A DNA stretch of 64,000 bases, from positions 62,001-126,000 of the forward strand of contig RPFO01000131.1 in the NCBI GenBank assembly GCA_009746045.1, written 5' to 3'. The DNA is from Mesostigma viride. Lineage: Eukaryota > Streptophyta > Mesostigmatophyceae > Mesostigmatales > Mesostigmataceae. Position numbers and translations under genes: made by a program. Below, piece after piece: positions 1 through 17,889 of the stretch; position 1 is the stretch's first letter, and each line of letters opens with the position of its first letter. Below the pieces are notes generated by a model. It searched no databases. It was given only the letters and a program-made list of their open reading frames with translations, and was not told the DNA's origin.

Positions 1-666
1 CAAGTAAACAATGAAGACAATGACAAGACTATTTCGTGTTGGGCATGGTGAGGACGGAAAGCAAGCTGGGTGCTGGCAAGGAGGCAGGCAGGCACGTGCA
101 GGCAAGCAGGCAGGCAGGCTGGTGAATGGCTGGGTGGTGTGTAGCCAGGCGACACATGCTTCGTGGTCAGCCACATACCGCAGAGGCACGCATCATGCCA
201 TGGTGGCCTGCCATTAGTGCCATATCTCCCTGTGGGTCCACAACCCCTTTGGCTCCTAGTAAGCCAGCACATGCCTTCCCACACATTGCCCGCGCCACAT
301 GTTGCACCCATGTCATGCGCACAGCCTGCTGCTGGCCCGCCGGGTTCGCACTCTTAAGGTTTGTACCGGGCCAGCCCCGCCCTACACGCTGGGCCTACGC
401 CAAACGGAGTGGAGCATGAAGCCACCCATACGAGCAGGTGCCACGCGCTCACCTCCTCTCCTGATGGCACGCGCCTTGTGCTGATGGCTCACTAGAAGAG
501 TGGCATCTGGGAAAGGAGCTGCCAGGTAAGGTGGCTAAGCAAGCTCTAACGCTGGGTTGCTAACAGTGATGTGCATCCTGCACGCTTGCTTGAGGGCAAA
601 CATGCTTGGGGAATCATCCCCTATAGCGTGGGTGGCGGTGCCCCCAACAGGGTCTTCCGTCCGTAC
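1..666. other. left flank, no gene resolved
   Basis: I see no convincing exon here. The minus-strand EGF-repeat gene whose exons lie at 667-2182 should continue into this stretch and past the window edge, but no open frame here shows the expected cysteine spacing. Short GC-rich reading frames on the plus strand look like chance. Confidence 0.3.
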
Positions 667-2182
667 CCAGGGAGCAGTCGGGCCCGCCGAACTGGGGGTC
701 GCACTTGCAGACGTGGGCGATGCATTCGCCGCGGTCGGAGCAGTTGCGCGGGCAAACATCTGCAGGGGGGCGCAGGCAAGGCAGGTGGCAGGCGTGGTGA
801 TATGAACCCCTCCTACCAAGACTTATGATCCACCAATGCAGCAACATTCCACATGGCAGAGCAGGCATGCCGGCCAGTGCGCACATGGACGCACTCTGCC
901 CGGATCATTTTCCATTTTCCATGACCGCAGCGTATGCGATCACGCGCTCGAAAAACCACGTTCCACCACAACACCAGCAGCGCATGCGATCACGCGCTAA
1001 CAAAACCACGTTCCACCACAACACCAGCAGCGTATGCGATCACGCGCTAACAAAACCACGTTCCACCACAACACCAGCAGCGTATGCGATCACGCGCTAA
1101 CAAAACCACGTTCCACCACAACACCAGCAGCGTATGCGAGCACGCGCTAACAAAACCACGTTCCACAACAACACCAGCAGCGTATGCGATCACGCGCTAA
1201 CAAAACCACGTTCCACCACAACACCAGCAGCGTATGCGATCACGCGCTAACAAAACCACGTTCCACCACAACACCAGCAGCGTATGCGATCACGCGCTAA
1301 CAAAACCACGTTCCACCACAACACCAGCAGCGTATGCGAGCACGCGCTAACAAAACCACGTTCCACCACAACACCAGCAGCGTATGCGAGCACGCGCTAA
1401 CAAAACCACGTTCCACAACACCAGCAGCGTATGCGATCACGCGCTAACAAAACCACGTTCCACAACAACACCAGCAGCGTATGCGAGCACGCGCTAACAA
1501 AACCACGTTCCACAACACCAGCAGCGTATGCAATCACGCGCTAACAAAACCACGTTCCACAACACCAGCAGCGTATGCGATCACGCGCTAACAAAACCAC
1601 GTTCCACAACAACACCAGCAGCGTATGCGATCACGCGCTAACAAAACCACGTTCCACCACAACACCAGCAGCGTATGCAATCACGCGCTAACAAAACCAC
1701 GTTCCACAACACCAGCAGCGTATGCGATCACGCGCTAACAAAACCACGTTCCACAACAACACCAGCAGCGCATGCGAGCAGGCGATGGCTGCCTCAAGCG
1801 GCTGACTCCACAACCCACCATTTCCTGCATGCCTGTCATGATGCAGGCGCGGACACACCAAGATCACGATGGCAGACGTCCGCGAAACAGCAGGTGGGGC
1901 ATGGCATATGAGGGCATGATACTTCACACACCATGGCAATACATGCTGGGTAGTGTGATGAGGGCCAGGGAGGAGAACCACGCAAATGTTGTCGCCTGGA
2001 CCCCACACACTCACCAAAGGCGCACGCCACGCCGGTGTACCCTTCATCGCACACGCAGACTGGCGCCTGCCACCCGTGTGGGCCCTCCAACACGTCACCC
2101 ACACAATGCCCGTGCCCGCTGCAGTTGTCCTCGCAGTATGGGGGGGATGGGGGGGCGGGAGGGCATCCGCGACGCCCGGCAT
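667..2182 (-). CDS. EGF-like repeat protein, two internal exons
   Basis: Two minus-strand exons, 2182-2015 and 759-667, join across an intron that starts GTGAGT and ends CTGCAG. The first ends one base into a codon and the second supplies the other two (G+AT = Asp), so the reading frame is continuous. The joined product has a Pro-rich lead (PPAPPSPP), then CEDNCSGHGHC with a following CVCDEGYTGVAC, then CPRNCSDRGEC with CKCDPQFGGPDC. These are two tandem EGF-like domains of the compact C-x3-C-x5-C ... C-x-C-x8-C type. Such domains are extracellular and disulfide bonded; in green algae they occur in secreted or membrane proteins, some with exostosin-type glycosyltransferase domains, but no catalytic part is visible here. 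The first exon could begin elsewhere upstream. Both gene ends are unresolved, and the rest of the gene probably extends left of the window. Confidence 0.6.
931..1780. repeat. 50-bp tandem satellite within the EGF-gene intron
   Basis: About 17 head-to-tail copies of a unit starting CGTATGCGATCACGCGCTAA and ending ACACCAGCAG. Early copies are exactly 50 bp; later ones are often 47 bp because a CAC/ACA triplet is lost. A T/G variation (GCGATCAC or GCGAGCAC) distinguishes subtypes. The array fills most of the intron between the two EGF exons. No dyad spacing suggests CRISPR. Confidence 0.95.
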
Positions 2183-3871
2183 CTGCACCCCCACGCCAAA
2201 GACAGTGACCGCTGTCAGTCATCGGGGCCAGTTCCAGGTTGGTAACAAGACGCTTACGAACATTGCCCGTGCTAAGGCCTTGTTTCTGGCCCGGACTCCT
2301 CGCTAATGCGTGGATGCATGTGCGCAGTTTAACTACAAGTTACCTATCAGCTACGTGCCAAAGGAGCTACTCTGTAATTTTTAAATTCTCCCTTATTTTG
2401 AGTTAATACCAAACAATTCCAGCCATTACATTCATCGCAAAGCTTTTCTACAACTTGGATGGTGGGTGGGAATGTGGCGAACATTACACTACACTTGCAG
2501 TCAGATAGTGTGACAGTTTTACACATTATGTGACCATTACACATTGATGCAGCATTTCCTTGCTGAGCTTCTTAACTCCCAAGGTGCCTTAGCCAACCAA
2601 ACGTAAGACCAAGGCAATTTACCACGGGTAAACATGACCAGGCGCGATGCGCAGCCGAAGTTGCGGAAAACCTGTGTGCCCGGTCTGAGCTACATGCGCA
2701 GCCAAATAACATCCTTAAAGCTTACCTTCGCTTACAAGCTGTCGATCAGCTTTCTCTCGAGCAATCAGGTAGGCGCTTAAAGCTATCAACAGGACCGAAA
2801 CCAGTCGATGTGCGATCACAAGGGGTCTCATGTAGAAAAGGCTGGCCGCTGTGCACACTCGGCAGAAGATTGGGTTGCTACAACAACTAGCCACTTTCTT
2901 ATAATGCCCACATCCAATGCACCCCAAGTTTTATATTTCTCCATGCTTCAATTCAACTTAAACTAAACTGCCAACACGTGCGCTAAAATACAAAAAATTC
3001 CTTCAAGACGAAGCGTCGCACAAGCTGAAATTAAACCAACGGAGGCCGCAACCTTCCGCATTACGAACAAATAGCTAGCGGTCGCTGAATCGCATAAAAA
3101 AATAAATGCAGAATGTAGTTTGCGTGCCGATACCCGTTGTAAACAAACATGATTTGTATGTGTGGTTCGGATTCCTTCGGCAGTTTTCACGCTAGTGCAT
3201 CAGAATTCATGAAATGAAATCAGTCAAATCACGAACGCCATAGCCCAGCAGTCACCAACTAGCTAAAGTACGGTCATTCACGCCTTAAGTTGGTTTGGCT
3301 TTCGTTGTGTTCACGCCTGGGTCGCATAGGTTTCGGCATTCTAAGTAAAAAGTAGTTCATTATATTTTATTTCATTATATTTAGTTCAACATAGTACAAT
3401 TTGGTAGAACCATTCGCGTCTTAAGTTGGTTTCACCCTTACACAACAGAGGGGTTGACCCCTCGAAAACCTCGAACCCAACTTAAGGCGTGAATGACTGT
3501 GTGCAACATTGCAAATGGCGAGTATGCGGTAATTTCTTACTGGAGACGTCACCGTGAGTATTCGGCTATGCGCGGCCAAAGAAACGAACACCGAAAGGAG
3601 ATCGCCGACTAGGATCAAACGTGACAGATAAGAATCTCTACCGTAGGGATGTCCCGTCCGACACACCAATTCCTGCGTCCACGTTCGGCCATTTATCATT
3701 CACCTGGTTACCACCAATATTGGCAGCCCCAGGAAGACATATAGTCGAACGGTTACCATAGCAGATGTAATGAGGGCTGCATGCCTTGCTGTTTCGTTAC
3801 AAAGATCTTAATCGTTAAATGGCTTAATCAACATCGTATCAAAGTAATTTTTGTAGTCGTTGGGGGCAGCA
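2183..3871. other. intergenic region upstream of the HCF107-like gene
   Basis: AT-richer than its surroundings. It holds no reading frame with recognisable protein features. It contains the inverted-repeat element at 3273-3497 and must hold the promoter of the gene starting at 3872, but I cannot identify a TATA box with confidence. Confidence 0.5.
3273..3497. repeat. MITE-like element with 21-bp inverted ends
   Basis: The ends 3273-3293 and 3477-3497 are perfect inverted copies of each other (one end reads GTCATTCACGCCTTAAGTTG). A third, diverged copy of the same motif (CATTCGCGTCTTAAGTTGGT) lies inside at about 3411-3430 in direct orientation to the left end. The total span of about 225 bp, AT-rich core and lack of coding capacity fit a miniature inverted-repeat element. 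No clear target-site duplication is visible. Confidence 0.45.
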
Positions 3872-11720
<7,849 letters not shown>

Positions 11721-11989
11721 TTCTGGGATGTGATGATCGCAAATCCCTTTTTTGTGAAGTGGGCGATATTGAGAGACAGGGAGTGATGGACAGAAGGAGG
11801 AGAAGAATGGATTTTGCAGGGTGTCTCTTCCACTGCCTTTGAAAGTCTGTCCGAAAGTGCGTGAGCACGCGGTACCTCATGTCATGCACTATGGTTATTA
11901 GTTTACATTATGATACATTATTCTTCTTATATAATCTCGAGGAACCGGTTCTTGCATCACAGCTTGCACGGGCACGCACAGCTGCATGT

Positions 11990-12180
11990 CCACATCAATT
12001 AATTAATTAATAGACACGTGACTGCGTCACGTGAGCATAAGTCCTCAGTGGGAGGGGAACATGGGATTAATTAATTAATTAATTAGACTCGTGCTCCCGT
12101 TGGGGAGTCACGGAGCATTAACCCCGATGGATGGATTAATTAATTAATTAATTATCAACATCACTCCGTTGGGAGTAGAT
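11990..12180 (-). mobile_element. cluster of retroelement 3' tails (AATT runs with hairpins)
   Basis: Three AATT runs sit at about 11996-12012, 12064-12084 and 12134-12154. Each adjoins a small hairpin-forming motif: CACGTGACTGCGTCACGTG after the first, CTCCCGTTGGGGAG after the second and CTCCGTTGGGAG after the third. Read on the minus strand, the last two are the hairpin-then-AATT signature that closes the retroelements elsewhere in the window. Confidence 0.65.
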
Positions 12181-12515
12181 GTAGCACATAGCCCTGAGAA
12201 GGGGCATATGGCTTTTAATACATTCTAGGCTACTTCATGCAAGGGTGGGAATGTAAGCTACCCCTGCTCTAGGTGCACCAAGGCACCTGCACCCTCATGG
12301 TCTATCACGCTATGCCCGGGTAAGGGGGGAGCATGCCTGTGAGGGAGGAAGATCATCATGGCTATACAAGAGCTAGGACATGGCTTCTCGACAGAGAGCA
12401 TCTCTCTGCATGGCATAGCATGGCTAAATTCTTAATGCAACATCCATGGGGGTCCCATTATAGACAGAGCATGGCTAAATGTTGAAGGCATCATCCATGG
12501 GGGCCAACGTCTTCA
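12180..12515 (+). repeat. dispersed repeat related to 49845-50220
   Basis: The stretch starting AGAAGGGGCATATGGC, then TGCAAGGGTGGGAATGTAA and GGCACCTGCACC, recurs at 49855-50110, and parts of it recur at 43115-43180 and 44970-45065. No coding frame runs through it. It probably belongs to a short interspersed element or to retroelement 3' UTR sequence. Confidence 0.6.
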
Positions 12516-13212
12516 TCTCGTGACTGTATACCATTCTTGACGAAAACAAGCAGCAAAACAGCGCCGTAATTATCACCGAGAAATTTATAAGATGCTAACA
12601 AACGGCCGAGAAATCACGGAAGCAGTTTTCATCATTTCAACGAAAATGGCTGACGGCGGTATGGCTGACGGCGGAGTTCAGATCTTTTGCGTCTGAGCCC
12701 CAAATTCGGTCAGACCACTTGCATTCGATGCGCCTTTCTAAGACGCACTTGCCAGTATAAACGGTTACGGCTGCCACGCAGTATAGACAAAGTTACGCAC
12801 GTGACCAGCTATGACGACTCCCAAAGCAAAACGAGGGCTGGAATAGGCCTGGAAGAAAAACCTGGAGTCCCATGGGACACCCTGTCGAGTGGGTGGCTGC
12901 CACGTGGCACCATGTGAATCTGGAATCCCACGTGACTGGGCTGACCAATCGGGTCATGCCACGTGGCAGACAAATCACGTGACAGGCGCGGGTGGCGGGA
13001 AATCCCTATTGTTCGTGGGAATCTGGTACCCCTATAGCTCCATTAGCTATTTATAGTATGCGGTTTAGATTTTTTTTTAAGTGGGGCTCATTGTGGGACT
13101 CATTGTGAGACAAATTTCAATAGGAATCGGGTCTTATTAAAAGTTATATAAGACAGTCCATGGGATATAGCCTTTTCCAATAGGCTATATCAGTTGATCC
13201 CTATTTGCCTGT
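12516..13212. other. intergenic, with a diverged dispersed repeat
   Basis: The stretch around 12650-12760 (TGGCTGACGGCGGAG, TTTCTAAGACGCAC) resembles 18675-18775 inside the CACTA element. Two GCCACGTGGC G-box-like palindromes lie at about 12898 and 12957. No gene is visible. The 3' end of the minus-strand gene at 13213 runs into this region. Confidence 0.4.
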
Positions 13213-13884
13213 TTAAGGCATCACCCGGTTATACGATGGATGGGTGAAGATACGACCGATCATCCGGTGCTTGTACTCATCGAAAATGTCGCTGAGAAGG
13301 TCGGCCAAACCCGTTGGCACGCCCCCGTTGGCCTCCGTGTCGTCAGCCACCAATCCCGCGCACAGAACAGTGACCAACTCATCAACGCGACGCTCCATCA
13401 CATTCTCGCGATCCACATCAGGAATGGACGCAAAATAGGCGTCCCTCGCCGCCTTAGTGTGGGGGCCAACGGGGACCTTGACAGTTCGGTTGAGCACCTC
13501 CACAAAATCAGTGTACGCGTGATCCATCTGCTCCAAACGATCAGCGCGGGTAGTGTACAAGTACCCCTCCGCCTCACGCAAGCGGGGCACAGACACCTTG
13601 TCATAAATGGCCCTCAGCTGATCAGGCGTCATCTCATACAGGCGGCGGGGTGTCACCTTCTTTATATCGACGAACCACCAATAGGGGTTGGCATCGCGGA
13701 ACTCCAGTTCCTCGTCAATCAAATTGCGCACAGCGCGAACCTTTGCCTCCATTATCGCCAGCACGGCCTCCCATTCCTTGTGAGAGGCCTTGTTCACACC
13801 ACGCAAGTAGGGCCAGCTGAGCTCTGCCAAAACAAACAAAATTTCGCTTGGCAGATCCTCGAAAGTAGCACCAGCATGGGCCAT
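13213..13884 (-). CDS. F-box-like N-terminal protein, intron-less, paralogue of 16547-17182
   Basis: A 223-residue frame from ATG 13884 to TAA. Residues near the start read ATFEDLPSEILFVLAELSWP, which has the LPxEI core typical of F-box helices; the paralogue has ATFNSLPAEIVHEIVELAWP. Similarity continues through the GVNK/GVSK segment and a later segment with ASIPDVDRENVMERRVDEL aligning to ESIPQVDKDKTAEEHCRVL. Whether it binds Skp1 is unknown. No transmembrane or signal segment is visible. ATG 13884 was chosen because it lies about 100 bp from a clear TATA box (TATAAAA at 13985-13991, minus strand), and the longer upstream frame has no ATG. The product is probably an orphan family member of unknown function. 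Confidence 0.7.
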   Translation of the reverse strand: MAHAGATFEDLPSEILFVLAELSWPYLRGVNKASHKEWEAVLAIMEAKVRAVRNLIDEELEFRDANPYWWFVDIKKVTPRRLYEMTPDQLRAIYDKVSVPRLREAEGYLYTTRADRLEQMDHAYTDFVEVLNRTVKVPVGPHTKAARDAYFASIPDVDRENVMERRVDELVTVLCAGLVADDTEANGGVPTGLADLLSDIFDEYKHRMIGRIFTHPSYNRVMP

Positions 13885-13984
13885 TGTGTATTTTACAGCT
13901 GTAAGGATGGCTGTCTGCGTGTGGATGACTGTGTGCCTGGCAGTGTCGGAGGCGAGACCTACCCCCAAACGCCCGTGACTCCGC

Positions 13985-14103
13985 TTTTATACCCTCTCGG
14001 CCACGGCGTCCCACGATAGTGCCGTGCAAGCGTCGCGCCGGGAATATTCCCACGGATATTCCGTGGAGCGCCGCGCCGGCGCGGCGCCGGCAACTATCGT
14101 GGG
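13985..14103 (-). promoter_or_regulatory. promoter with TATA box and nested palindromes
   Basis: On the minus strand GGGTATAAAAG at 13983-13994 lies about 100 bp before the ATG. Upstream are the perfect 12-bp palindrome GGGAATATTCCC (14040-14051), CCACGGATATTCCGTGG (14050-14066), a GGCGCC-type GC palindrome and two inverted copies of the ACTATCGTGGGA motif (about 14006-14017 and 14092-14103). The same motifs recur before neighbouring genes. Confidence 0.65.
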
Positions 14104-14139
14104 ATACCGTGCCACGTGGCGCCCATCCATAGGCTCCCA

Positions 14140-14742
14140 CGAAAAGTTCGTGCTATGTGGATAGCCCGAACTTTTGGGGATAGCCCGAACTTTTCGAAAC
14201 CTTGCTAGGGAAAAGTAAAAGTTTCCAGTGGGGATCCCAGCCATTTTGAAAAGTTCGGGCTATGGTTCGGGCTATCGATTTATAGCCCGAACCTCCCCTT
14301 TTTCCCCTCTGGACGGTGTGTTGCTATGGGTGAATGTTACTCTTTCTTTTACTCTGTTTCCCAACACATAAAATTTTATGTGTTAGCAATTGCCATCTAT
14401 ATATACTCATAGGTAATATCCCTATATTTTATGTGTTAGCAATCCTATCTGTATATACAGGAAATACCCCTATATTTTATGTGTTAGCAATCTAAGGAAG
14501 AAACACACACATACACTGCACACTGTCCAAATAACCAAGTCCCTACATGTACAATGCATGACACCACCGCCCAAGGGGAAAAAGGGTCCGGTTCGGGCTA
14601 TAAACTGATAGCCCGAACCATAGCCCGAACTTTTCAAATGGCTGGGATCCTCACTGGAAACTTTTACTTTTCCCTAGCAAGGTTTCCAAAAGTTCGGGCT
14701 ATCCCCAAAAGTTCGGGCTATCCGCATAGCCCGAACTTTTCG
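14140..14742. repeat. foldback element with ~150-bp inverted arms
   Basis: Arms 14140-14293 and 14589-14742 are inverted copies of each other at high identity. Each arm holds several copies of AGTTCGGGCTAT in both orientations. The ~295-bp core is AT-rich with three copies of TATTTTATGTGTTAGCAAT. It has no coding capacity. It separates the promoter of the 13213-13884 gene from the 3' end of the 14889-16076 gene. It is probably a non-autonomous DNA transposon of the long-TIR (Mutator-like) or foldback class. Confidence 0.8.
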
Positions 14743-14773
14743 CAAACAAGTCAAGTCCTACGCCTAGTGCATG

Positions 14774-14845
14774 AGTGTTGGATTTGCATGCAAAGAGTCT
14801 TATTCATTACAAAATAGAATACCACAAGTCCCTATCAACAGTAGC
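14774..14845 (-). terminator. 3' UTR shared with the RING gene at 22711
   Basis: Read on the minus strand, this segment holds AATAAGACTC, then TTGCATGCAAATCCAACAC, and aligns closely with 22785-22855, which follows the stop of the RING gene. The AATAAG-type signal suggests a cleavage/polyadenylation region. Confidence 0.6.
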
Positions 14846-14888
14846 CTCCATAGGCTTGCATGGGCCAATCAAGTGCCCAGATGACACC

Positions 14889-16076
14889 CTACGCGAAGAA
14901 ATAGGGCTTGTTGGACCCCACAACATCGTACAGAAGGAAGCCCCCGGCCTCTGCATTACGCTTGAGACGGTTGTTGGGGCGGCTAAAGCCCGGGAAAGCG
15001 ACAGCCTCAGAAACGAGGCTGCAGAACTTGGCGCACTCGTAGCAGACCAAGTCAACGTCTAAAGAACGAGGCCTTGGAGCCACATACAGGTTCTGCACGT
15101 TGATGTCGATGCGCTTCATGCACTTCTGGCACTGCCTGCGAGGCCAGTAAAACTTGTCACTGGAGGGGCCGTCGTGCGTGTTGTCCTGGGCGCGCTCTGC
15201 CATCTTGTGGAGTTCCTCGTTGTACTGGAACACCTCATCGATATGGCCCTTGTACTCCCAATACTGCATGCCGCGAGACATGGCCTTGCTGATGACCACG
15301 TTGTTGTCGACATACTGGGCCAGGAACTCGTTGCGGCAGATCCCACAAACGACGTCGCCAACCACGAGCTTGGCAACACGGAAATGGGAAGTGGTCTCCA
15401 GCATCTGAGGGGTGACCTCCTTCACCACTTCGTGCGCGTGGAGAGCAGGATTCTTGCACACAGCGCACATGCACTTGGACAGAGGGTAGCCGGTGGGAGG
15501 AGGCGGGAGACGCTTGGGCTCATATTCGTACTTGTAAATCTGCAAGCCCGTGTCAAAATTCTTGACAGTCTCCTGCACCTGCTCCGTGGGAGGAGAGGGA
15601 CCTAGTGCATCCACCTTGTCGCTCAGTTCATCCAGAGCGCACCCCCGGCACTGCATCTCCCCGTTCTCCTTCTTGCACACTGCCCTCTCCGGCACCTTTT
15701 TGCAGGTGACGCAATGCACCAGAGGAAACTTGGAATCGCCACTACCATTTGGCCACACATGGCCTGCTGGAGGCCAAATGTCAGAGTCCTTAAACCGAGG
15801 GGCGAATAGCCCAGGGAGAGGAGCAGGCACGTACACAGGCGCAGGCACTGGCGCAGCAGGCACTGGCACTGGCACAATCACAGGCACTGGCGCTGGCACA
15901 GGCGCAGGCACTGGCACAAGCGCAGGAGCTATGGCGGAACAACCAGTCCTAGTTCTTGTGCAGCGAGGATATGGCAATCCATAGCATCTGGGAGAACCAA
16001 GCCCATGCAAGGCCCTAGTCCGTGCCCTAGTCTGAGGCCCGAACAATGGCCCAGCTGCTGCATCAACGGGAAACAT
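14889..16076 (-). CDS. Cys-rich zinc-binding candidate with Pro/Val/Ala repeat, intron-less
   Basis: A 395-residue frame from ATG 16076 to TAG 14889. After a short N-terminus comes a low-complexity stretch of repeated VPVPAP/PAPVPV units (residues ~45-80). Cys pairs follow: CVTCKK...CRGC (about 130-160), CMCAVCKN...CGIC (about 215-255) and CQKCMK...CYEC (about 325-360). Four or more CxxC knuckles in this spacing suggest zinc coordination, RING- or treble-clef-like, but they match no family I can name. ATG 16193 is an in-frame alternative. I prefer 16076 because it is well placed relative to a GGTACAAAGGTC box at 16150-16161, which also occurs before the divergent gene. Both neighbours have the same promoter style, so it may be part of a co-regulated set. 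Confidence 0.65.
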   Translation of the reverse strand: MFPVDAAAGPLFGPQTRARTRALHGLGSPRCYGLPYPRCTRTRTGCSAIAPALVPVPAPVPAPVPVIVPVPVPAAPVPAPVYVPAPLPGLFAPRFKDSDIWPPAGHVWPNGSGDSKFPLVHCVTCKKVPERAVCKKENGEMQCRGCALDELSDKVDALGPSPPTEQVQETVKNFDTGLQIYKYEYEPKRLPPPPTGYPLSKCMCAVCKNPALHAHEVVKEVTPQMLETTSHFRVAKLVVGDVVCGICRNEFLAQYVDNNVVISKAMSRGMQYWEYKGHIDEVFQYNEELHKMAERAQDNTHDGPSSDKFYWPRRQCQKCMKRIDINVQNLYVAPRPRSLDVDLVCYECAKFCSLVSEAVAFPGFSRPNNRLKRNAEAGGFLLYDVVGSNKPYFFA

Positions 16077-16546
16077 GGCGGTCTGCTGTTGTTTTCTGCG
16101 CTGGCTATGGCTGTTCTGTGGTGTGATGGTGCATTTGGTAGGCCTGCACGACCTTTGTACCTGTGGAAACTGGCCCTCCCACGAGATCTTCATCGGACGG
16201 CTGGGATCGATCCTCTAGAAGGTTCCATGGCGCGGCGCGGCGCGGCGCGGTAGTGACGTGGCGGAATGCCGTGCCACGGTACTCGGACCAGTATCCATGA
16301 TACTGGTCCGGCCGTACCGGCGCCGCGCCGTATCCGGATACGCCGTACTATCATGGGAGATCTGAATTGCCGTGGACCGTCCGATCTCCGCCGCGTGGCA
16401 GCGTCCCGTGGGAGATCGTCGGTCCACGGAATATTCCGCGAAGATGCCGTGGGGCGGGGTACAAAGGTCCGACACCACGTCAAAGTGGGCACTTCTCGCC
16501 TGCTCCAGCATCCCAACAGCACTAGCACCACTACCACAAAGAAGAC
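16077..16546. promoter_or_regulatory. divergent promoter region rich in palindromes
   Basis: This ~470-bp gap separates the divergent starts at 16076 (minus) and 16547 (plus). Each side has a GGTACAAAGGTC box 75-90 bp from its ATG: minus strand 16150-16161 and plus strand 16458-16469. Between them lie an inverted repeat with 12-bp arms at 16284-16295 and 16299-16310, the perfect palindromes CGTATCCGGATACG (16329-16342) and CGGAATATTCCG (16427-16438), GC-rich GGCGC runs and an ACTATCATGGGA motif (16348-16359). Confidence 0.7.
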
Positions 16547-17182
16547 ATGGCCGCTGCCACTTTTAACAGCCTGCCAGCTGAGATTGTGCACGAAATCGTG
16601 GAGTTGGCATGGCCCCACGGGTGTGGTGTCAGCAAGCAGCTGCAAGTGCCGTGGGACGCTGTCAAAGCTAAGACAGAGCAGCGAATGAAGCAGCTGCTGG
16701 ATGCTATTGCCAATGAGCTTGAGGGGCGCTTCCTCTCTAAGCGCAGGCAGCCAGGGCCGTTTTGCCACTATACAGGATGGGCCCTGCGCAACTTTGCCAT
16801 CGCCATCGCTCAAGGCGGTGTGCAGTCCCTTTCCACTTTTGAGAAGAGGATGGACGCCTGCAAGTATGGCGATAGGCGTATGGAGGTGGCAACTCTGGCC
16901 ATCGACCTAGAGGTTAAGCTGTCTGACCGCGTTTGCGCGATTCCCCGCCTGTGGGATGTGATGAAGGAGTATGTTGAATCCATTCCTCAGGTGGATAAGG
17001 ATAAGACCGCAGAGGAGCATTGCCGTGTGCTCGTGGACCTCGTGAAGGCCGAGTACCACGCCTATCTGCCTGTCAACTTTTCCCCCGCTGTCTGCGAGAG
17101 GGAACTGAGGGTCATGAATGCCACCTGCGACAAGATGTACGACAAGTTCTGTCGCCGCCTGGCCCTGGAGGGGGTTCACTAA
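16547..17182 (+). CDS. F-box-like N-terminal protein, intron-less, paralogue of 13213-13884
   Basis: A 211-residue frame with a good start context (GAAGACATGG). The N-terminus ATFNSLPAEIVHEIVELAWP carries the LPxEI helix of F-box-like domains and aligns with the paralogue at 13213-13884; the C-terminal half aligns through YVESIPQVDKDKTAEEH. The two products are similar in length and intron-less, and both lie beside the Cys-rich gene, which suggests local duplication with strong divergence. The function is unknown; a role as a substrate adaptor of an SCF ligase would be inference only. Confidence 0.7.
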   Translation: MAAATFNSLPAEIVHEIVELAWPHGCGVSKQLQVPWDAVKAKTEQRMKQLLDAIANELEGRFLSKRRQPGPFCHYTGWALRNFAIAIAQGGVQSLSTFEKRMDACKYGDRRMEVATLAIDLEVKLSDRVCAIPRLWDVMKEYVESIPQVDKDKTAEEHCRVLVDLVKAEYHAYLPVNFSPAVCERELRVMNATCDKMYDKFCRRLALEGVH

Positions 17183-17889
17183 CTAAGTGCCCCTTTGGAA
17201 TAGACAAAGTCCCCTATGGGCATTAAGCCTTATTATGATTCTAATGGAAATCCATGACTTTGTCTCTATCTCATGGCGTCTCATAGTACAATTGCACTAG
17301 GATTCGTAGTACAGAGAGTATATTCGAAGTAGAAATGCAGCGGGTGATACTACAGGTAGTACAGATTACTACAAACACGTAACTGCACGTACATTGTAAG
17401 ATTTCCCGCTAGATTCCGTCCAATTGTCATGCCAGACTGCCGCGTGGCAGTCTGAACGGTCTGACATGACAGTCCGTACAACGCCGTATCCGTCAGCTGC
17501 CGGTTCGGACGGCCTGCCATGTCAGTATCGTGCCACGTCAGTTCTGACAGCGCGCCACGTCAGTCCGCGCCGCGCCGGTTCCGCCGCGTGTCGGTTACGA
17601 AGATCTGCCACGACAGTCAGCGCACTGTCCCGTCTGACACCTGTCCGATCTGTCAGTCTGCCATGACAGTCCGTATCCCTGTCACGTAACTGCCGACGCG
17701 GCGCGACAGTTTCCTTCTAGCGACCGTCCCACGGCATATTCGTGGGAATATTCCCGGAATATGCCGGGAATATGCCGTTCGTCCTCCTCCCCACGAGGCC
17801 AAAAGCCCAAACACGACCAAAAATGCAGCCAAACCCTCACGAACCACTCAGAACAGCAGCAGGATACCACTATCAGCAGCTAGCCAGCT
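17183..17889 (+). promoter_or_regulatory. intergenic region and palindromic promoter of the RING gene
   Basis: From 17430 to 17690 there are many short repeats of CAGTCTG/CATGACAGTC/CCACGTCAG type. The perfect palindrome GGGAATATTCCC lies at 17744-17755, identical to the one at 14040-14051, and is followed by GGAATATGCC repeats. The ATG follows at 17890, with GAGGCCAAAAGCC about 85 bp before it in the TATA position. Confidence 0.55.

Noticed and set aside
931-1780. CRISPR array
   Set aside because: The 50-bp unit is repeated whole with no unique spacers, and the surroundings are eukaryotic exons. It is a satellite.
2347-3190. Small minus-strand frames with several cysteines (2347-2544, 2715-2927, 2963-3190)
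   Set aside because: The cysteine spacing does not match EGF or another known module, no splice sites tie them to the EGF exons, and the composition equals the AT-rich background.
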